The notes under the pieces were generated by a model that was not told the DNA's origin, did no database searches, and saw nothing but the letters and a program-made list of their open reading frames with translations. Of a DNA stretch of 64,000 nucleotides, positions 9,001 to 15,207 are shown in pieces. The DNA is taken from NCBI RefSeq assembly GCF_003437035.1, contig NZ_QSRL01000001.1, positions 124,001-188,000 on the forward strand. The letters run 5' to 3'. The position numbers were made by a program, and so were the translations under genes. The DNA is from Collinsella sp. TF08-11AT (lineage in GTDB: Bacteria; Actinomycetota; Coriobacteriia; Coriobacteriales; Coriobacteriaceae). Positions within the stretch are counted from its first letter, which is position 1. The number at the start of each line of letters is the position of its first letter.

Positions 9001-9094
9001 CATCGCAGCCGAGTCGCCCACCTGCGTCTTTGGCGGCCGCGAAGTCATCGCCAAGAGCAACGCCGACTTCAACGTAGTCGACCTGCTGGGCTAA
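6056..9094 (+). CDS. Zinc metallopeptidase of the M16C (PreP-like) family
   Basis: This 1012-residue protein has the inverted zinc motif HxxEH at residues 80-84 (HILEH) in a segment typical of M16C presequence proteases (HSVLCGSAKFPVKEPF). The distal metal-binding Glu lies in VVFNEMKGALSDP. The length fits the single-chain M16C family with four similar domains that form a closed chamber. The C-terminal half has the conserved NEIRVKGGAYGCG segment. The likely role is degradation of short peptides in the cytosol. The start at 6056 is chosen because GGAG lies 7 bases upstream. An upstream frame extension would run through repeats and lacks a ribosome site. Confidence 0.93.
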   Translation: MSTTSTDPRAAAAALLVPGTTCHGFTVERRETVPELDADAYVLRHTASGARLLHLACDDENKAFAIGFKTPPADSTGVFHILEHSVLCGSAKFPVKEPFVDLIKSSMQTFLNAMTYPDKTIYPVATTNEQDLYNLMDVYLDAVFNPAIYTKPTIFEQEGWHYELDLPESVEGEGEGGSASLREGTLRYNGVVFNEMKGALSDPMSVLDDAVNAALYPDTAYAHESGGDPRAIPALTYEQFLDTHSRHYNPSNSYITLYGDLDVDRALAFLDERYLSQPSAASRRMDAAVAAGDDPSTLAPNPLDVQAPVTCEYKRVEMATTPENALVGLGLVLGSALDRKRTIAADILFEALLGSNEAPVKKAILAAGLGGNVVSYTAAESLQPYELIMLQNAQPGVARELRRVFQDACRDLCEHGVPRERLEAIISSNEYDLRQRDYGIADGVAIACDALSTWLYDDDAATLALKYGPVYEELRGELDGSYFEDLLRELVLQNDHMALVELAPVDAAEGAEGAEAAELAAKRDAMTDAELADVVERTAALRTAQEAEDTPEAKATLPRLRVSDIGEARPEPPLVVDTTAPIPCLRHGIPTNRLAYAMQYFDLSCVAFEDLPYVTLLCRLLKQLPTREHSAEELDNLIAGKLGFLSFTTEVMTQPDVDGARPYLLVSASALSEKIDALASLPREVWSSTLLADADADRVRDVLTQIRIGLEQGFINNGHSAALGRAMSYSSPSAVVREQLSGVDFYLFLRDLLDHFDERLDDLRAKLAELAERIFVADGCMASFTGSDEDFDAYWAAAGDLGLGAGDGAGRDALAVSAPCDRHEAFVIPSDICFAARACDPRRLGIDVTGAWAVAANALSYDYLWNEIRVKGGAYGCGFRAAGERQTAFYTYRDPAIDPSIERVERAGAWLGRFEPDEAAFEGFIVSCVSGMDAPVKPYALTKRRNTTYLAGLDPHAREERRAQMLAATPGELRSLGADVTRIAAESPTCVFGGREVIAKSNADFNVVDLLG

Positions 9095-9099
9095 CGCAC

Positions 9100-9138
9100 A
9101 AAGGTAGATTTTTGGGACATGCCTGAAAATCTACCTTT
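9100..9138 (+). terminator. Terminator of the M16C gene
   Basis: A perfect 13-bp stem (AAAGGTAGATTTT with its complement) is followed by TTCTTTTG, just past the stop at 9094. The 20 bases at 9104-9123 recur exactly, inverted, at 11882-11901, so the terminator belongs to a dispersed repeat family. Confidence 0.8.
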
Positions 9139-9186
9139 TCTTTTGCCTCTGCTTGGGCGGGGCAGCTCACCCCGTCCCACCAGTTT

Positions 9187-9325
9187 GTCTAAATCTGTAA
9201 CATCTAGGCGGCAATACTGGACCCAGTTGTTACAAATCGAGACGTTCCCGAACGGCACCAGCTCTTTGTCTCAATCTGTAACAACTGGGTCCAGTATTGC
9301 CGCCTAGATGTTACAGATCGAGACG
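9187..9325. repeat. Large palindrome with arms of about 57 bp
   Basis: The left arm 9187-9243 and right arm 9269-9325 are inverted copies. The inner 41 bp are perfectly complementary and the ends carry a few changes. Each arm is itself bounded by inverted copies of a 15-base motif close to GTCTCGATCTGTAAC, so the motif occurs four times in alternating orientation. The 25-base loop has no gene. It resembles a nested mobile palindromic unit. Confidence 0.8.
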
Positions 9326-9395
9326 AACTGCCGCAGACGCCCACTCCACAGCACAGACCACCACAAAGGTGCCTGTCCCCTTTCTCAGTGGTGAT

Positions 9396-9429
9396 TCGAA
9401 CACTTGTTCTATACGTACACATGTTCTAT
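9396..9429. promoter_or_regulatory. SOS-box-like palindrome upstream of hicAB
   Basis: TCGAACACTTGTTCTA at 9396-9411 is one base away from the actinobacterial LexA-box pattern TCGAAC-N4-GTTCGA. A second, poorer half, GTTCTAT, lies at 9423-9429. It could instead be the autoregulatory operator of HicB. Confidence 0.45.
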
Positions 9430-9492
9430 ATTATGAGTGTTTGCATCGGACTTAAATTGCAACTAGAATATAGTTGCAGAATGTGAGGCGGG

Positions 9493-9756
9493 ATGACTCG
9501 AGCCGATAAACTCATCGCCCAACTGTTTAGCTGCCCCTCGACGTATCGGTATGCCGATTTTTTAAAAGTCATGGCCTCATATGGCTTTGAAATGGACAGC
9601 AAGGGCAAGACATCCGGATCGCGCGTTCGCTTTTACAGGCCATCAGATGGCAGGATGTTCGTGATGCACGCGCCTCATCCATCTGACGAATTGACAGCGG
9701 GGACCATTCGAAACATCGTTCGATTTCTGCAGGATGTCGGAGGCAGTCATGAGTAA
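9493..9756 (+). CDS. hicA: HicA-family toxin of a type II toxin-antitoxin pair
   Basis: This 87-residue protein has the small double-stranded-RNA-binding-like fold pattern of HicA mRNA interferases. The pieces are an N-terminal DFLKVMASYGFEM helix, a central TSGSRVRFYRP strand and a C-terminal MHAPHPSDELTAGTIRNIVRFL segment. In classical HicA the strand reads G-S-H with a catalytic His. Here that position is Arg, as in a subgroup of HicA-like proteins, so activity may differ. A GAGGCGGG site precedes the ATG. The stop overlaps the hicB start, which suggests coupled translation. Confidence 0.8.
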   Translation: MTRADKLIAQLFSCPSTYRYADFLKVMASYGFEMDSKGKTSGSRVRFYRPSDGRMFVMHAPHPSDELTAGTIRNIVRFLQDVGGSHE

Positions 9757-10078
9757 CGTTTTGGCATACAAGGGCTATTTCGCCCCAGTCGAGTTCGATG
9801 CCGAGCAGCGTGTACTAACAGGTATGGTCGCCGGCATTAGAGACGCAATCGTATTTGAAGGCTCCACGGCTGAAGAAGTGGAGCAATGCTTCCACGACGC
9901 CGTCGACGATTACCTTGAGTTTTGCGCCGAGAAGGGCAAAGAGCCCGAGCGGGCTTTTAAGGGCTCGTTCAACGTAAGAACGGGCTCTGAGCTCCACAAA
10001 CAGGCGGCGCTGGCAGCGGCAAAGAAGGGCGAGTCACTCAATAAGTTTGTGACCGAAGCAATCGCCGCAGCGTTGTAG
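9749..10078 (+). CDS. hicB: HicB-family antitoxin
   Basis: This 109-residue protein has an N-terminal partly degraded RNase-H-like HicB domain (YKGYFAPVEFDAE and the DAIVFEGSTAEEVEQCFHDAV helix). A C-terminal ribbon-helix-helix DNA-binding region (SFNVRTGSELHKQAALAAAK and SLNKFVTEAI) follows. It should neutralise HicA and repress its own promoter. The ATG at 9749 has GGAGG five bases upstream and overlaps the hicA stop. An ATG at 9734 in the same frame lies within hicA and is unlikely. Confidence 0.87.
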   Translation: MSNVLAYKGYFAPVEFDAEQRVLTGMVAGIRDAIVFEGSTAEEVEQCFHDAVDDYLEFCAEKGKEPERAFKGSFNVRTGSELHKQAALAAAKKGESLNKFVTEAIAAAL

Positions 10079-10095
10079 CGTTATCGCATAGGCAC

Positions 10096-10199
10096 AAACC
10101 ACCACGAAGGAGGCAGTGAACTGCACCCTCGTGGTGGTTTCGACATTTGCCCAGATAAAACCTGCCAAAATAAACCTGTCCCTTTTTGGTAGGTTTGGG
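10096..10199. repeat. Composite repeat: hairpin plus AACCTGCC unit (copy 1)
   Basis: A perfect 12-bp hairpin (AAACCACCACGA/TCGTGGTGGTTT, 10096-10140) is followed by TTTGCCCAGATAAAACCTGCC and then, by 10199, an inverted copy ending GGTAGGTTTGGG. A second copy with a changed but still paired stem is at 28264-28363. The hairpin may double as the hicB terminator. The right end supplies the leader of the 10213 gene. Confidence 0.7.
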
Positions 10200-10212
10200 A
10201 GAGGAAGCCGGG

Positions 10213-10809
10213 ATGGACAAGGCTGAGTTGCGGCGGGCGGTGATTGCTCGGCGCGATGCTCTTGATTTGGACTTGTGGGCGGCGAAGTCTGCTGTCATTT
10301 GCGCGCGGCTTGTTGAGCTGCTGGGCCGCTTGGATGCCGCGGCGCCGCACACCGTTGCCGTCTATGCCGCGATGGGTTCCGAAGTCGACCCAGCCGCGTT
10401 TGCCGCTGCGGCCGCCAAACGCGGCTGGCGCGTAGCCTATCCGTGCATGCTCTCGGCAGCCGAAGCCGCAGCTTGTGGCCAACGCATGTGCATGCGGGCA
10501 GTTGCCGCCGACGATGCGTCCGCGGCTCCGTTTATCGCCCACCCCGCGCAGGCCTTCGCGGCCACGGACATCGACAGCGGCCGTTTCCCCATCGTGCCTG
10601 ACGAAACTCTCGACATGATCGTCGTGCCGCTCGTGGCCTTCGACCGCGCCGGCGCGCGCCTGGGCTACGGCGGCGGTTGCTACGACCGTTACCTGCCCAC
10701 GCTTCGTCCCGACTGCCAAATCGTCGGCATCGCCTTTGAAGAGCAGCGCGTCGACCACGTCCCCACCGATGTCCACGACCTACCGCTACCCAACATCATC
10801 AGCGCCTAA
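10213..10809 (+). CDS. 5-formyltetrahydrofolate cyclo-ligase
   Basis: This 198-residue protein is of the 5-FCL (YgfA/FthC) family. The N-terminal basic helix (ELRRAVIARRDAL) binds ATP, the central part has AVYAAMGSEVD, and the C-terminal hallmark is RLGYGGGCYDRYLP at about 154-167. It converts 5-formyl-THF to 5,10-methenyl-THF with ATP, returning a storage or inhibitory folate to one-carbon metabolism. The ATG at 10213 lies after GGGAGAGG. An in-frame upstream start at 10186 falls inside the repeat and is unlikely. It stands between hicAB and metA, which points the other way. Confidence 0.9.
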   Translation: MDKAELRRAVIARRDALDLDLWAAKSAVICARLVELLGRLDAAAPHTVAVYAAMGSEVDPAAFAAAAAKRGWRVAYPCMLSAAEAAACGQRMCMRAVAADDASAAPFIAHPAQAFAATDIDSGRFPIVPDETLDMIVVPLVAFDRAGARLGYGGGCYDRYLPTLRPDCQIVGIAFEEQRVDHVPTDVHDLPLPNIISA

Positions 10810-10840
10810 CCGCTGGCAGGCCTCATTACACGAGCGCAGT

Positions 10841-11767
10841 CTAGTGCTCCTCGCCGGCGCGGGCTAGGTCGTAGGGCGTGGTCTGGTAGACGTAGTAGTT
10901 GAGCCAGTTGGTGTAGAGCAGCTGAGCCTGGCTGCGCCAGACGTTGAGCGGCTCGGCCGAGGGGTCGTCGTTTGGGAAGTAATGCGCCGGCACCTGAGGG
11001 TTGAGCCCGCGCTTCACGTCGCGCTCGTACTCCAGGCGCAACGTGTCGGTATCGTACTCGGGGTGGCCAAAGACAAAGAAGCGGCGGCTGTCGGTCGACT
11101 TGACAATATACAGGCCCACCTCGTCGGACACGGCCACGACCTCAAGCTGCGGCTCGGCCTCCACGTCCTCGCGGCGCACATCGGTGTTGCGTGAATGCAC
11201 GGCATAGAAACGGTCGTCGAAGCCGCGGACCAGCGGGCTTTGCGGCTTCACTAGATAATGCTCGAACACGCCGCTCGCCTTTGCCGGCAGGTCGTACTTC
11301 TGGATACCGTAATGATGGTAGAGCCCCGCCTGTGCGCCCCAACAAATATGCAACGTAGAGTGCACGTGCGTGGTGGACCAATCCATGATCTGGCAGAGCT
11401 CGGGCCAGTAGTCGACCTCCTCGAACGGCATCTGCTCCACCGGCGCGCCCGTGATGATCAGGCCGTCGTAGTGGATGTCGCGGATGTCGTCGAACGTGCG
11501 GTAAAACGTCTCCAGGTGGCCGGCGCTCACGTGCGTGGCCTCGTGCGTTTTGGTGCGCAGCAGGTCCACCTCCACCTGCAGCGGCGTGTTGGAGAGCTTG
11601 CGCATGATCTGCGTCTCGGTGGCGATCTTGGTGGGCATGAGGTTGAGGATGAGCACGCGCAGCGGACGGATGTCCTGGTGCAGCGCGCGGTACTCGGTCA
11701 TGACAAAGATGTTCTCGCTCTCGAGCTGCGCGGCGGCAGGGAGGGCGTCGGGAATGCGAATGGGCAT
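10841..11767 (-). CDS. metA: Homoserine O-acetyltransferase (MetA family)
   Basis: This 308-residue protein is the full length of the MetA family. The nucleophile is Cys142 in HICWGAQAG, and the FGHPEYD segment holds the catalytic His. Residue 111 is Glu ([16 protein letters not shown]). In MetA proteins Glu at this position goes with acetyl-CoA and Gly with succinyl-CoA, so this is probably an acetyltransferase despite the usual succinyltransferase label. It makes the activated homoserine for methionine synthesis. AAGGAG precedes the ATG. It converges with the 10213 gene, with only 31 bases between the stops. Confidence 0.92.
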   Translation of the reverse strand: MPIRIPDALPAAAQLESENIFVMTEYRALHQDIRPLRVLILNLMPTKIATETQIMRKLSNTPLQVEVDLLRTKTHEATHVSAGHLETFYRTFDDIRDIHYDGLIITGAPVEQMPFEEVDYWPELCQIMDWSTTHVHSTLHICWGAQAGLYHHYGIQKYDLPAKASGVFEHYLVKPQSPLVRGFDDRFYAVHSRNTDVRREDVEAEPQLEVVAVSDEVGLYIVKSTDSRRFFVFGHPEYDTDTLRLEYERDVKRGLNPQVPAHYFPNDDPSAEPLNVWRSQAQLLYTNWLNYYVYQTTPYDLARAGEEH

Positions 11768-11870
11768 GGATGCTCCTTACGAGTCAGTTGCAGCTATGGT
11801 ACAACGAGCGGCCCCATCCGCGCGAGCACATCGCCCAGCGATGCCGTCAGCGGCCCAAATCACTCCAAAA

Positions 11871-11901
11871 GTAGAGATTAAGGCATGTCCCAAAAATCTA
11901 C
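11871..11901. repeat. Short dispersed repeat (inverted copy of 9104-9123)
   Basis: The 20 bases at 11882-11901 are the exact reverse complement of 9104-9123. With GTAGA at 11871 they form a weak hairpin. The element lies in the divergent promoter region between metA and the dehydrogenase. Confidence 0.6.
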
Positions 11902-11978
11902 GGCGCTTTAGTCTAGCAAAGTGGCAGCAGGACGCTACAATGGTTCGACGCGAGAAACTCGGCCGAAAGGATACATAT

Positions 11979-12956
11979 ATGTACCAGACGCGTAAGATCG
12001 GTGTGGTCGGCCAGGGCCACGTAGGAGCACATGTCGCCAACAGCCTGCTCATGCAGGGCATTGCCGATGAGCTGTACCTGTGCGATATCAACGAGGCCAA
12101 GGTGACGTCCGAGGTCCAGGACCTGCGCGACTCCCTTTCGTTTGTCCCGTACAACACCAAGATCGTCAACTGCTACGACCACTACGAGGAGCTGGCCTGC
12201 TGCGACGTCATCGTCAACGCCGCCGGCAAGGTTGCGCTGGCCGCCGGCAGCCGCGACGGCGAGCTGTTCTTTACCACCGACGCCGCGCGCACCTTTGCCA
12301 AGCGCATCGTCGACGCCGGCTTCGACGGCATCTTTGTCTCCATCTCCAACCCCTGCGACGTCATGTGCACCGAGCTGTGGCACCTGACCGGCTACGATCC
12401 CAAGAAGATCATCGGCTCGGGCTGCGGCCTGGATTCGGCCCGCCTGCGCACCGAGATCTCCAAGAAAGTTGGCGTGAGTCCCAAGTCCGTCGACGCCTAC
12501 ATGATCGGCGAGCACGGCTTTAGCCAGCTGGCCGCCTTTAAGGCCGCAACCATCGCCGGTAAGAGCTTGACCGAGCTTCAGGCCGAAAACCCCGACAAGT
12601 ACGCCTTTGACCACATGGAGGTCGAGGAGCTCGCGCGTAAGGGCGGCTATGTGACCTACCAGGGCAAGCAGTGCACCGAGTACGCCGTCGCCAACTCCGC
12701 CGCGCGCGTCTGCGCTGCCGTTCTGCATAACGAGCACGCCGTGCTTTCCGCCTCCACGCTCATGACCGGCCAGTATGGCGAGGAGGGCATCTTTACCTCC
12801 CTGCCGTGCGTGATCGGTGCCGAGGGCGTCGAGGAGGTCTACACGCTCGACCTGTCCGAGTACGAGCTCGAGGGCTTCCACAAGAGCTGCCGGCACATCC
12901 GCGACAACATCGCCCAGCTCGACTGGTGGGACGCCGAGGCGTACGACGCAAAGTAG
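11979..12956 (+). CDS. L-2-hydroxyacid dehydrogenase of the LDH / hydroxyisocaproate dehydrogenase family
   Basis: This 325-residue NAD-dependent enzyme has the Rossmann motif GQGHVGAHVA at 9-18, the ISNPCDVM segment and the catalytic-His motif MIGEHG. The substrate loop (NAAGKVALAAGSRDG) and the C-terminal EELARKGGYVTYQGK region resemble L-2-hydroxyisocaproate dehydrogenase more than ordinary L-lactate dehydrogenase. The substrate may therefore be a branched or larger 2-oxo acid, with lactate as the alternative. It would reoxidise NADH in fermentation. The ATG at 11979 has AAGG eight bases upstream. A longer frame runs back into metA antisense and is not the start. Confidence 0.85.
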   Translation: MYQTRKIGVVGQGHVGAHVANSLLMQGIADELYLCDINEAKVTSEVQDLRDSLSFVPYNTKIVNCYDHYEELACCDVIVNAAGKVALAAGSRDGELFFTTDAARTFAKRIVDAGFDGIFVSISNPCDVMCTELWHLTGYDPKKIIGSGCGLDSARLRTEISKKVGVSPKSVDAYMIGEHGFSQLAAFKAATIAGKSLTELQAENPDKYAFDHMEVEELARKGGYVTYQGKQCTEYAVANSAARVCAAVLHNEHAVLSASTLMTGQYGEEGIFTSLPCVIGAEGVEEVYTLDLSEYELEGFHKSCRHIRDNIAQLDWWDAEAYDAK

Positions 12957-12998
12957 GCCGCCGCTTGACGCGACACCTCGCCCATACGGACGCCATGT

Positions 12999-13041
12999 AA
13001 AGCGGGCCGCGCCGGAAACCCATCGGCGCGGCCCGCTTTTT
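12999..13041 (+). terminator. Terminator of the dehydrogenase gene
   Basis: A GC-rich stem of about 16 bp (AAAGCGGGCCGCGCC with its complement) and a T run lie 42 bases after the stop at 12956. Confidence 0.9.
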
Positions 13042-13069
13042 GGCTCACACGACACGCTTACAAATTTAG

Positions 13070-13243
13070 GTCTAATACTTTTCCGCGAAGTGAACGAGCA
13101 AAAATGAGCCCCCGAAGCATCGACACTTTATGGGAACCATTTCCTGCGGTTTCATTAAGATTTTCCTGCGGTTTTGGCGCCAAAAAATGTCGATGCTTCG
13201 GGGGTCCAAAATAGGTCGTTCACTTCGCGGAAAAGTATTAGAC
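13070..13243. repeat. Intergenic inverted-repeat element, 174 bp
   Basis: The ends carry GTCTAATACTTTTCCGCGAA and its inverted copy, and the arms continue inward for about 56 bases with a mismatched middle. The centre has a tandem TTTCCTGCGGTTT / TTTTCCTGCGGTTTT. The core CCTGCGGTTT followed by TAAG also occurs in the 123-bp elements at 19531 and 27953. It looks like a non-coding mobile element. Confidence 0.75.
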
Positions 13244-13282
13244 TTCGTTTTCGCGCAGACACGAATCCGGCCGCCACAACGC

Positions 13283-13312
13283 AAAAAGGGGCCCGCGCGC
13301 AGCGCAGACCCC
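13283..13312 (-). terminator. Terminator of the copy 2 SIS gene
   Basis: Read on the minus strand, GGGGTCTGCGC pairs with GCGCGGGCCCC (with a mismatch) and is followed by TTTTTG, 25-54 bases after the stop. Confidence 0.65.
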
Positions 13313-13336
13313 GTCAAAAAAGATAATTCCCGTTAC

Positions 13337-14305
13337 CTAGTACTGCTCGATGCCCATGTAGCGACGAACCTCGGGGCTGTGGTCGAACACCTTGCCGCGG
13401 GCGGCGCGCAGCTCGCAGCTCATGTTGTAGAAGAAGATCGGCTCCAGGTACGAACGCACGCTGGCAGGCACGTCGCCCACGCCGTACTCGAGTGCGTCGA
13501 GCACCATGACCGTATCGGTGTGCGTGTTGAGGAACGCCAGCGCGCGCTCCTCCATGGGGCGGCACTCGCCCGATCCGAGCTGCACAAAGTAGAACACGCC
13601 GGGCTCGGTGGCTTCGAACGGGCCGTGGAAGTACTCGCCGGAGTGGATGTAGCAGCAGTGCTGCCACTGCATCTCCATGAGCGAGCAGATGGCCATGGCG
13701 TAGGTCTGGCTAAAGTTGGGGCCGGATCCCAGGATGTAGAAGAACTCGTGCTGCTGGCAGAGCTCGGCAAAGCGATCGCCCAGCTCGGCGTTGACCTTCT
13801 CGCGGGCGGCGGGCAGCAGCGCGTCCATCTGCTTAAGGCCGGCATACATGTCGGCGAGCGCCTCGTAGCCCTCCTGCTGGTCGAGCAGCTCGGCAGCCAT
13901 TAGCACGCCAATGCCCTGCGGGACCTCGGCCTGCGACTCGCCCTTGCCCCACGGATAGACCCAGGTGGTCCACTTGCCGTTGTCGATCTTGGAGCCCGCG
14001 TAGTCGGTCATAGTCACGACCTCGGCGCCGGCGGCGAGCGCCATCTCGCAGGCATCGACAACCTCCTGCGTATTGCCGCTGTGGCTGCAGGCGACGACGA
14101 GCGACTTCGGCCCCAGGCTCTTGGGCGCCATCAGGCAAAACTCCCGTGCCGTGTAGACCGTCGAGGCAAACGTGGTGGCCTCGCGCTTGAGCAGCTCGTT
14201 AGCCGGCATCAGGTCGATCATCGAACCGCCGCAGGCGATCCAAAAGACGTTCTCGATCTTACCCTTGCGCTCGATAATTTCCTGAATCAGATCGTGTGCG
14301 TTCAC
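13337..14305 (-). CDS. SIS-domain deglycase of the fructosamine-6-phosphate type (copy 2)
   Basis: This 322-residue protein has two SIS domains: IACGGSMIDLMPANE at about 23-37, SHSGNTQEVV at 74-83, and the second domain from about 192 (GSGPNFSQTYA). Residues 224-230 read EYFHGPF, the family motif with the proposed catalytic Glu224. The start is GTG at 14305, seven bases after a GGAGGAG site. It has no PTS genes beside it. Its regulator gntR (14450) lies just upstream on the same strand, and the 144-base gap holds clear repeat sites. The substrate presumably enters by another system, possibly one of the two PTS in the window. Confidence 0.83.
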   Translation of the reverse strand: MNAHDLIQEIIERKGKIENVFWIACGGSMIDLMPANELLKREATTFASTVYTAREFCLMAPKSLGPKSLVVACSHSGNTQEVVDACEMALAAGAEVVTMTDYAGSKIDNGKWTTWVYPWGKGESQAEVPQGIGVLMAAELLDQQEGYEALADMYAGLKQMDALLPAAREKVNAELGDRFAELCQQHEFFYILGSGPNFSQTYAMAICSLMEMQWQHCCYIHSGEYFHGPFEATEPGVFYFVQLGSGECRPMEERALAFLNTHTDTVMVLDALEYGVGDVPASVRSYLEPIFFYNMSCELRAARGKVFDHSPEVRRYMGIEQY

Positions 14306-14361
14306 GGTGACGCTCCTCCTTGTGTGGCGGCTTTGAGCGACGGCAGCTCGTACCTGCGGTC

Positions 14362-14440
14362 GTTCTATGTTGTCCTATTTATAACACGTGTAATAACGCC
14401 CGTGAAGTCATCCCGGCAAATTTGTTCTATGTTGTTCTAT
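14362..14440. promoter_or_regulatory. Operator cluster between gntR (14450) and the copy 2 SIS gene
   Basis: GTTCTATGTTGTCCTAT at 14362-14378 recurs with one change at 14424-14440. Each copy consists of two GTYCTAT 7-mers ten bases apart, on one face of the helix. Between them, 14379-14396 is a near-perfect 18-bp palindrome centred on ACACGTGT. These are the likely binding sites of the adjacent GntR protein. Confidence 0.6.
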
Positions 14441-14449
14441 CTGTGGACG

Positions 14450-15205
14450 TTAGATGTCGAACACGTAGCGCGAGCCCACGATCTTTTGACGACCGAGCAG
14501 TAGAGGGCGTCCGCCGGCGTCGGTAAAGTAGGCCTCCATATAGAAGAGCGGCTCGCCGACCGGCACCTCCAGCAGCGGGGCCGCATGAGCATCCGCCAGC
14601 GCAATCTCCACGGTGCAGGGGTCGGACTTGAGCGGCGCGCGACCCGAATGCTCGGCAACGAGCGAGAAGATCGAGTTGTCGGCGAGGTCCTTATCGGCAA
14701 GCGTCTGCAGGTAGGGATGGTCGGCGAGCACAAAGGCGTTGTTCTCGAGCATGACGGGCACGCCGTCTGCCGTGCGCACGCGCTCGACCACAATGAGCTC
14801 GCAGCCGGGTTCCACGCCAAAAAACGCCGCGTCCTCGTGCGTCGCCGCAACCACCGTGCGCGACACCAAGCGCGCTCCGGCCACCATGTCGTTGGCGGCG
14901 CAACCCTCGGAAAAGCTCTGGACGTCGCCTTTCTGGACAATCTTGCGCTTGAGCTTGGGGGCGCACACGAAGGTGCCCCTCCCCTGCTGGCGGTTGAGGT
15001 ACCCCGCGCGCGACAGCTCCTCGATGGCGCGGCGCACGGTAATGCGCCCCACGCCGTAGGACTTCGCGAGCTCTATCTCGGAAGGAATGCGCGAGCCGGG
15101 CGCGTACACGCCGCGTGCGATCTCGCCCTTCAGGTCGTCCATGACCTGCTGGTACAGCGGCACGGCGGACACGTCAGTGCGGTCAGTTTTATCGTCGAAA
15201 GCCAT
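14450..15205 (-). CDS. GntR/HutC family transcriptional regulator (copy 2)
   Basis: This 251-residue protein has a GntR winged helix (PLYQQVMDDLKGEIARG, PGSRIPSEIELAKSYGVGR, TVRRAIEELSRAGYL) at about 16-72. A UTRA domain fills the rest and ends IVGSRYVFDI. Its start lies two bases after the recQ stop, so it is probably co-transcribed with recQ. Its likely target is the copy 2 SIS gene downstream, through the repeats at 14362-14440. The DNA-reading helix (GRITVRRAIEEL) is close to that of copy 3 (17563). Confidence 0.9.
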   Translation of the reverse strand: MAFDDKTDRTDVSAVPLYQQVMDDLKGEIARGVYAPGSRIPSEIELAKSYGVGRITVRRAIEELSRAGYLNRQQGRGTFVCAPKLKRKIVQKGDVQSFSEGCAANDMVAGARLVSRTVVAATHEDAAFFGVEPGCELIVVERVRTADGVPVMLENNAFVLADHPYLQTLADKDLADNSIFSLVAEHSGRAPLKSDPCTVEIALADAHAAPLLEVPVGEPLFYMEAYFTDAGGRPLLLGRQKIVGSRYVFDI

Positions 15206-15207
15206 CG

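Noticed and set aside
11535..11978. A 148-codon N-terminal extension of the dehydrogenase gene
   Set aside because: The extension is antisense to metA and passes through the divergent promoter. The ATG at 11979 has its own ribosome site and starts the Rossmann fold at the right distance.
11768..11978. A SAM or methionine riboswitch ahead of metA
   Set aside because: The gap has only a short dispersed repeat and no conserved SAM-riboswitch helices or terminator that I can see.
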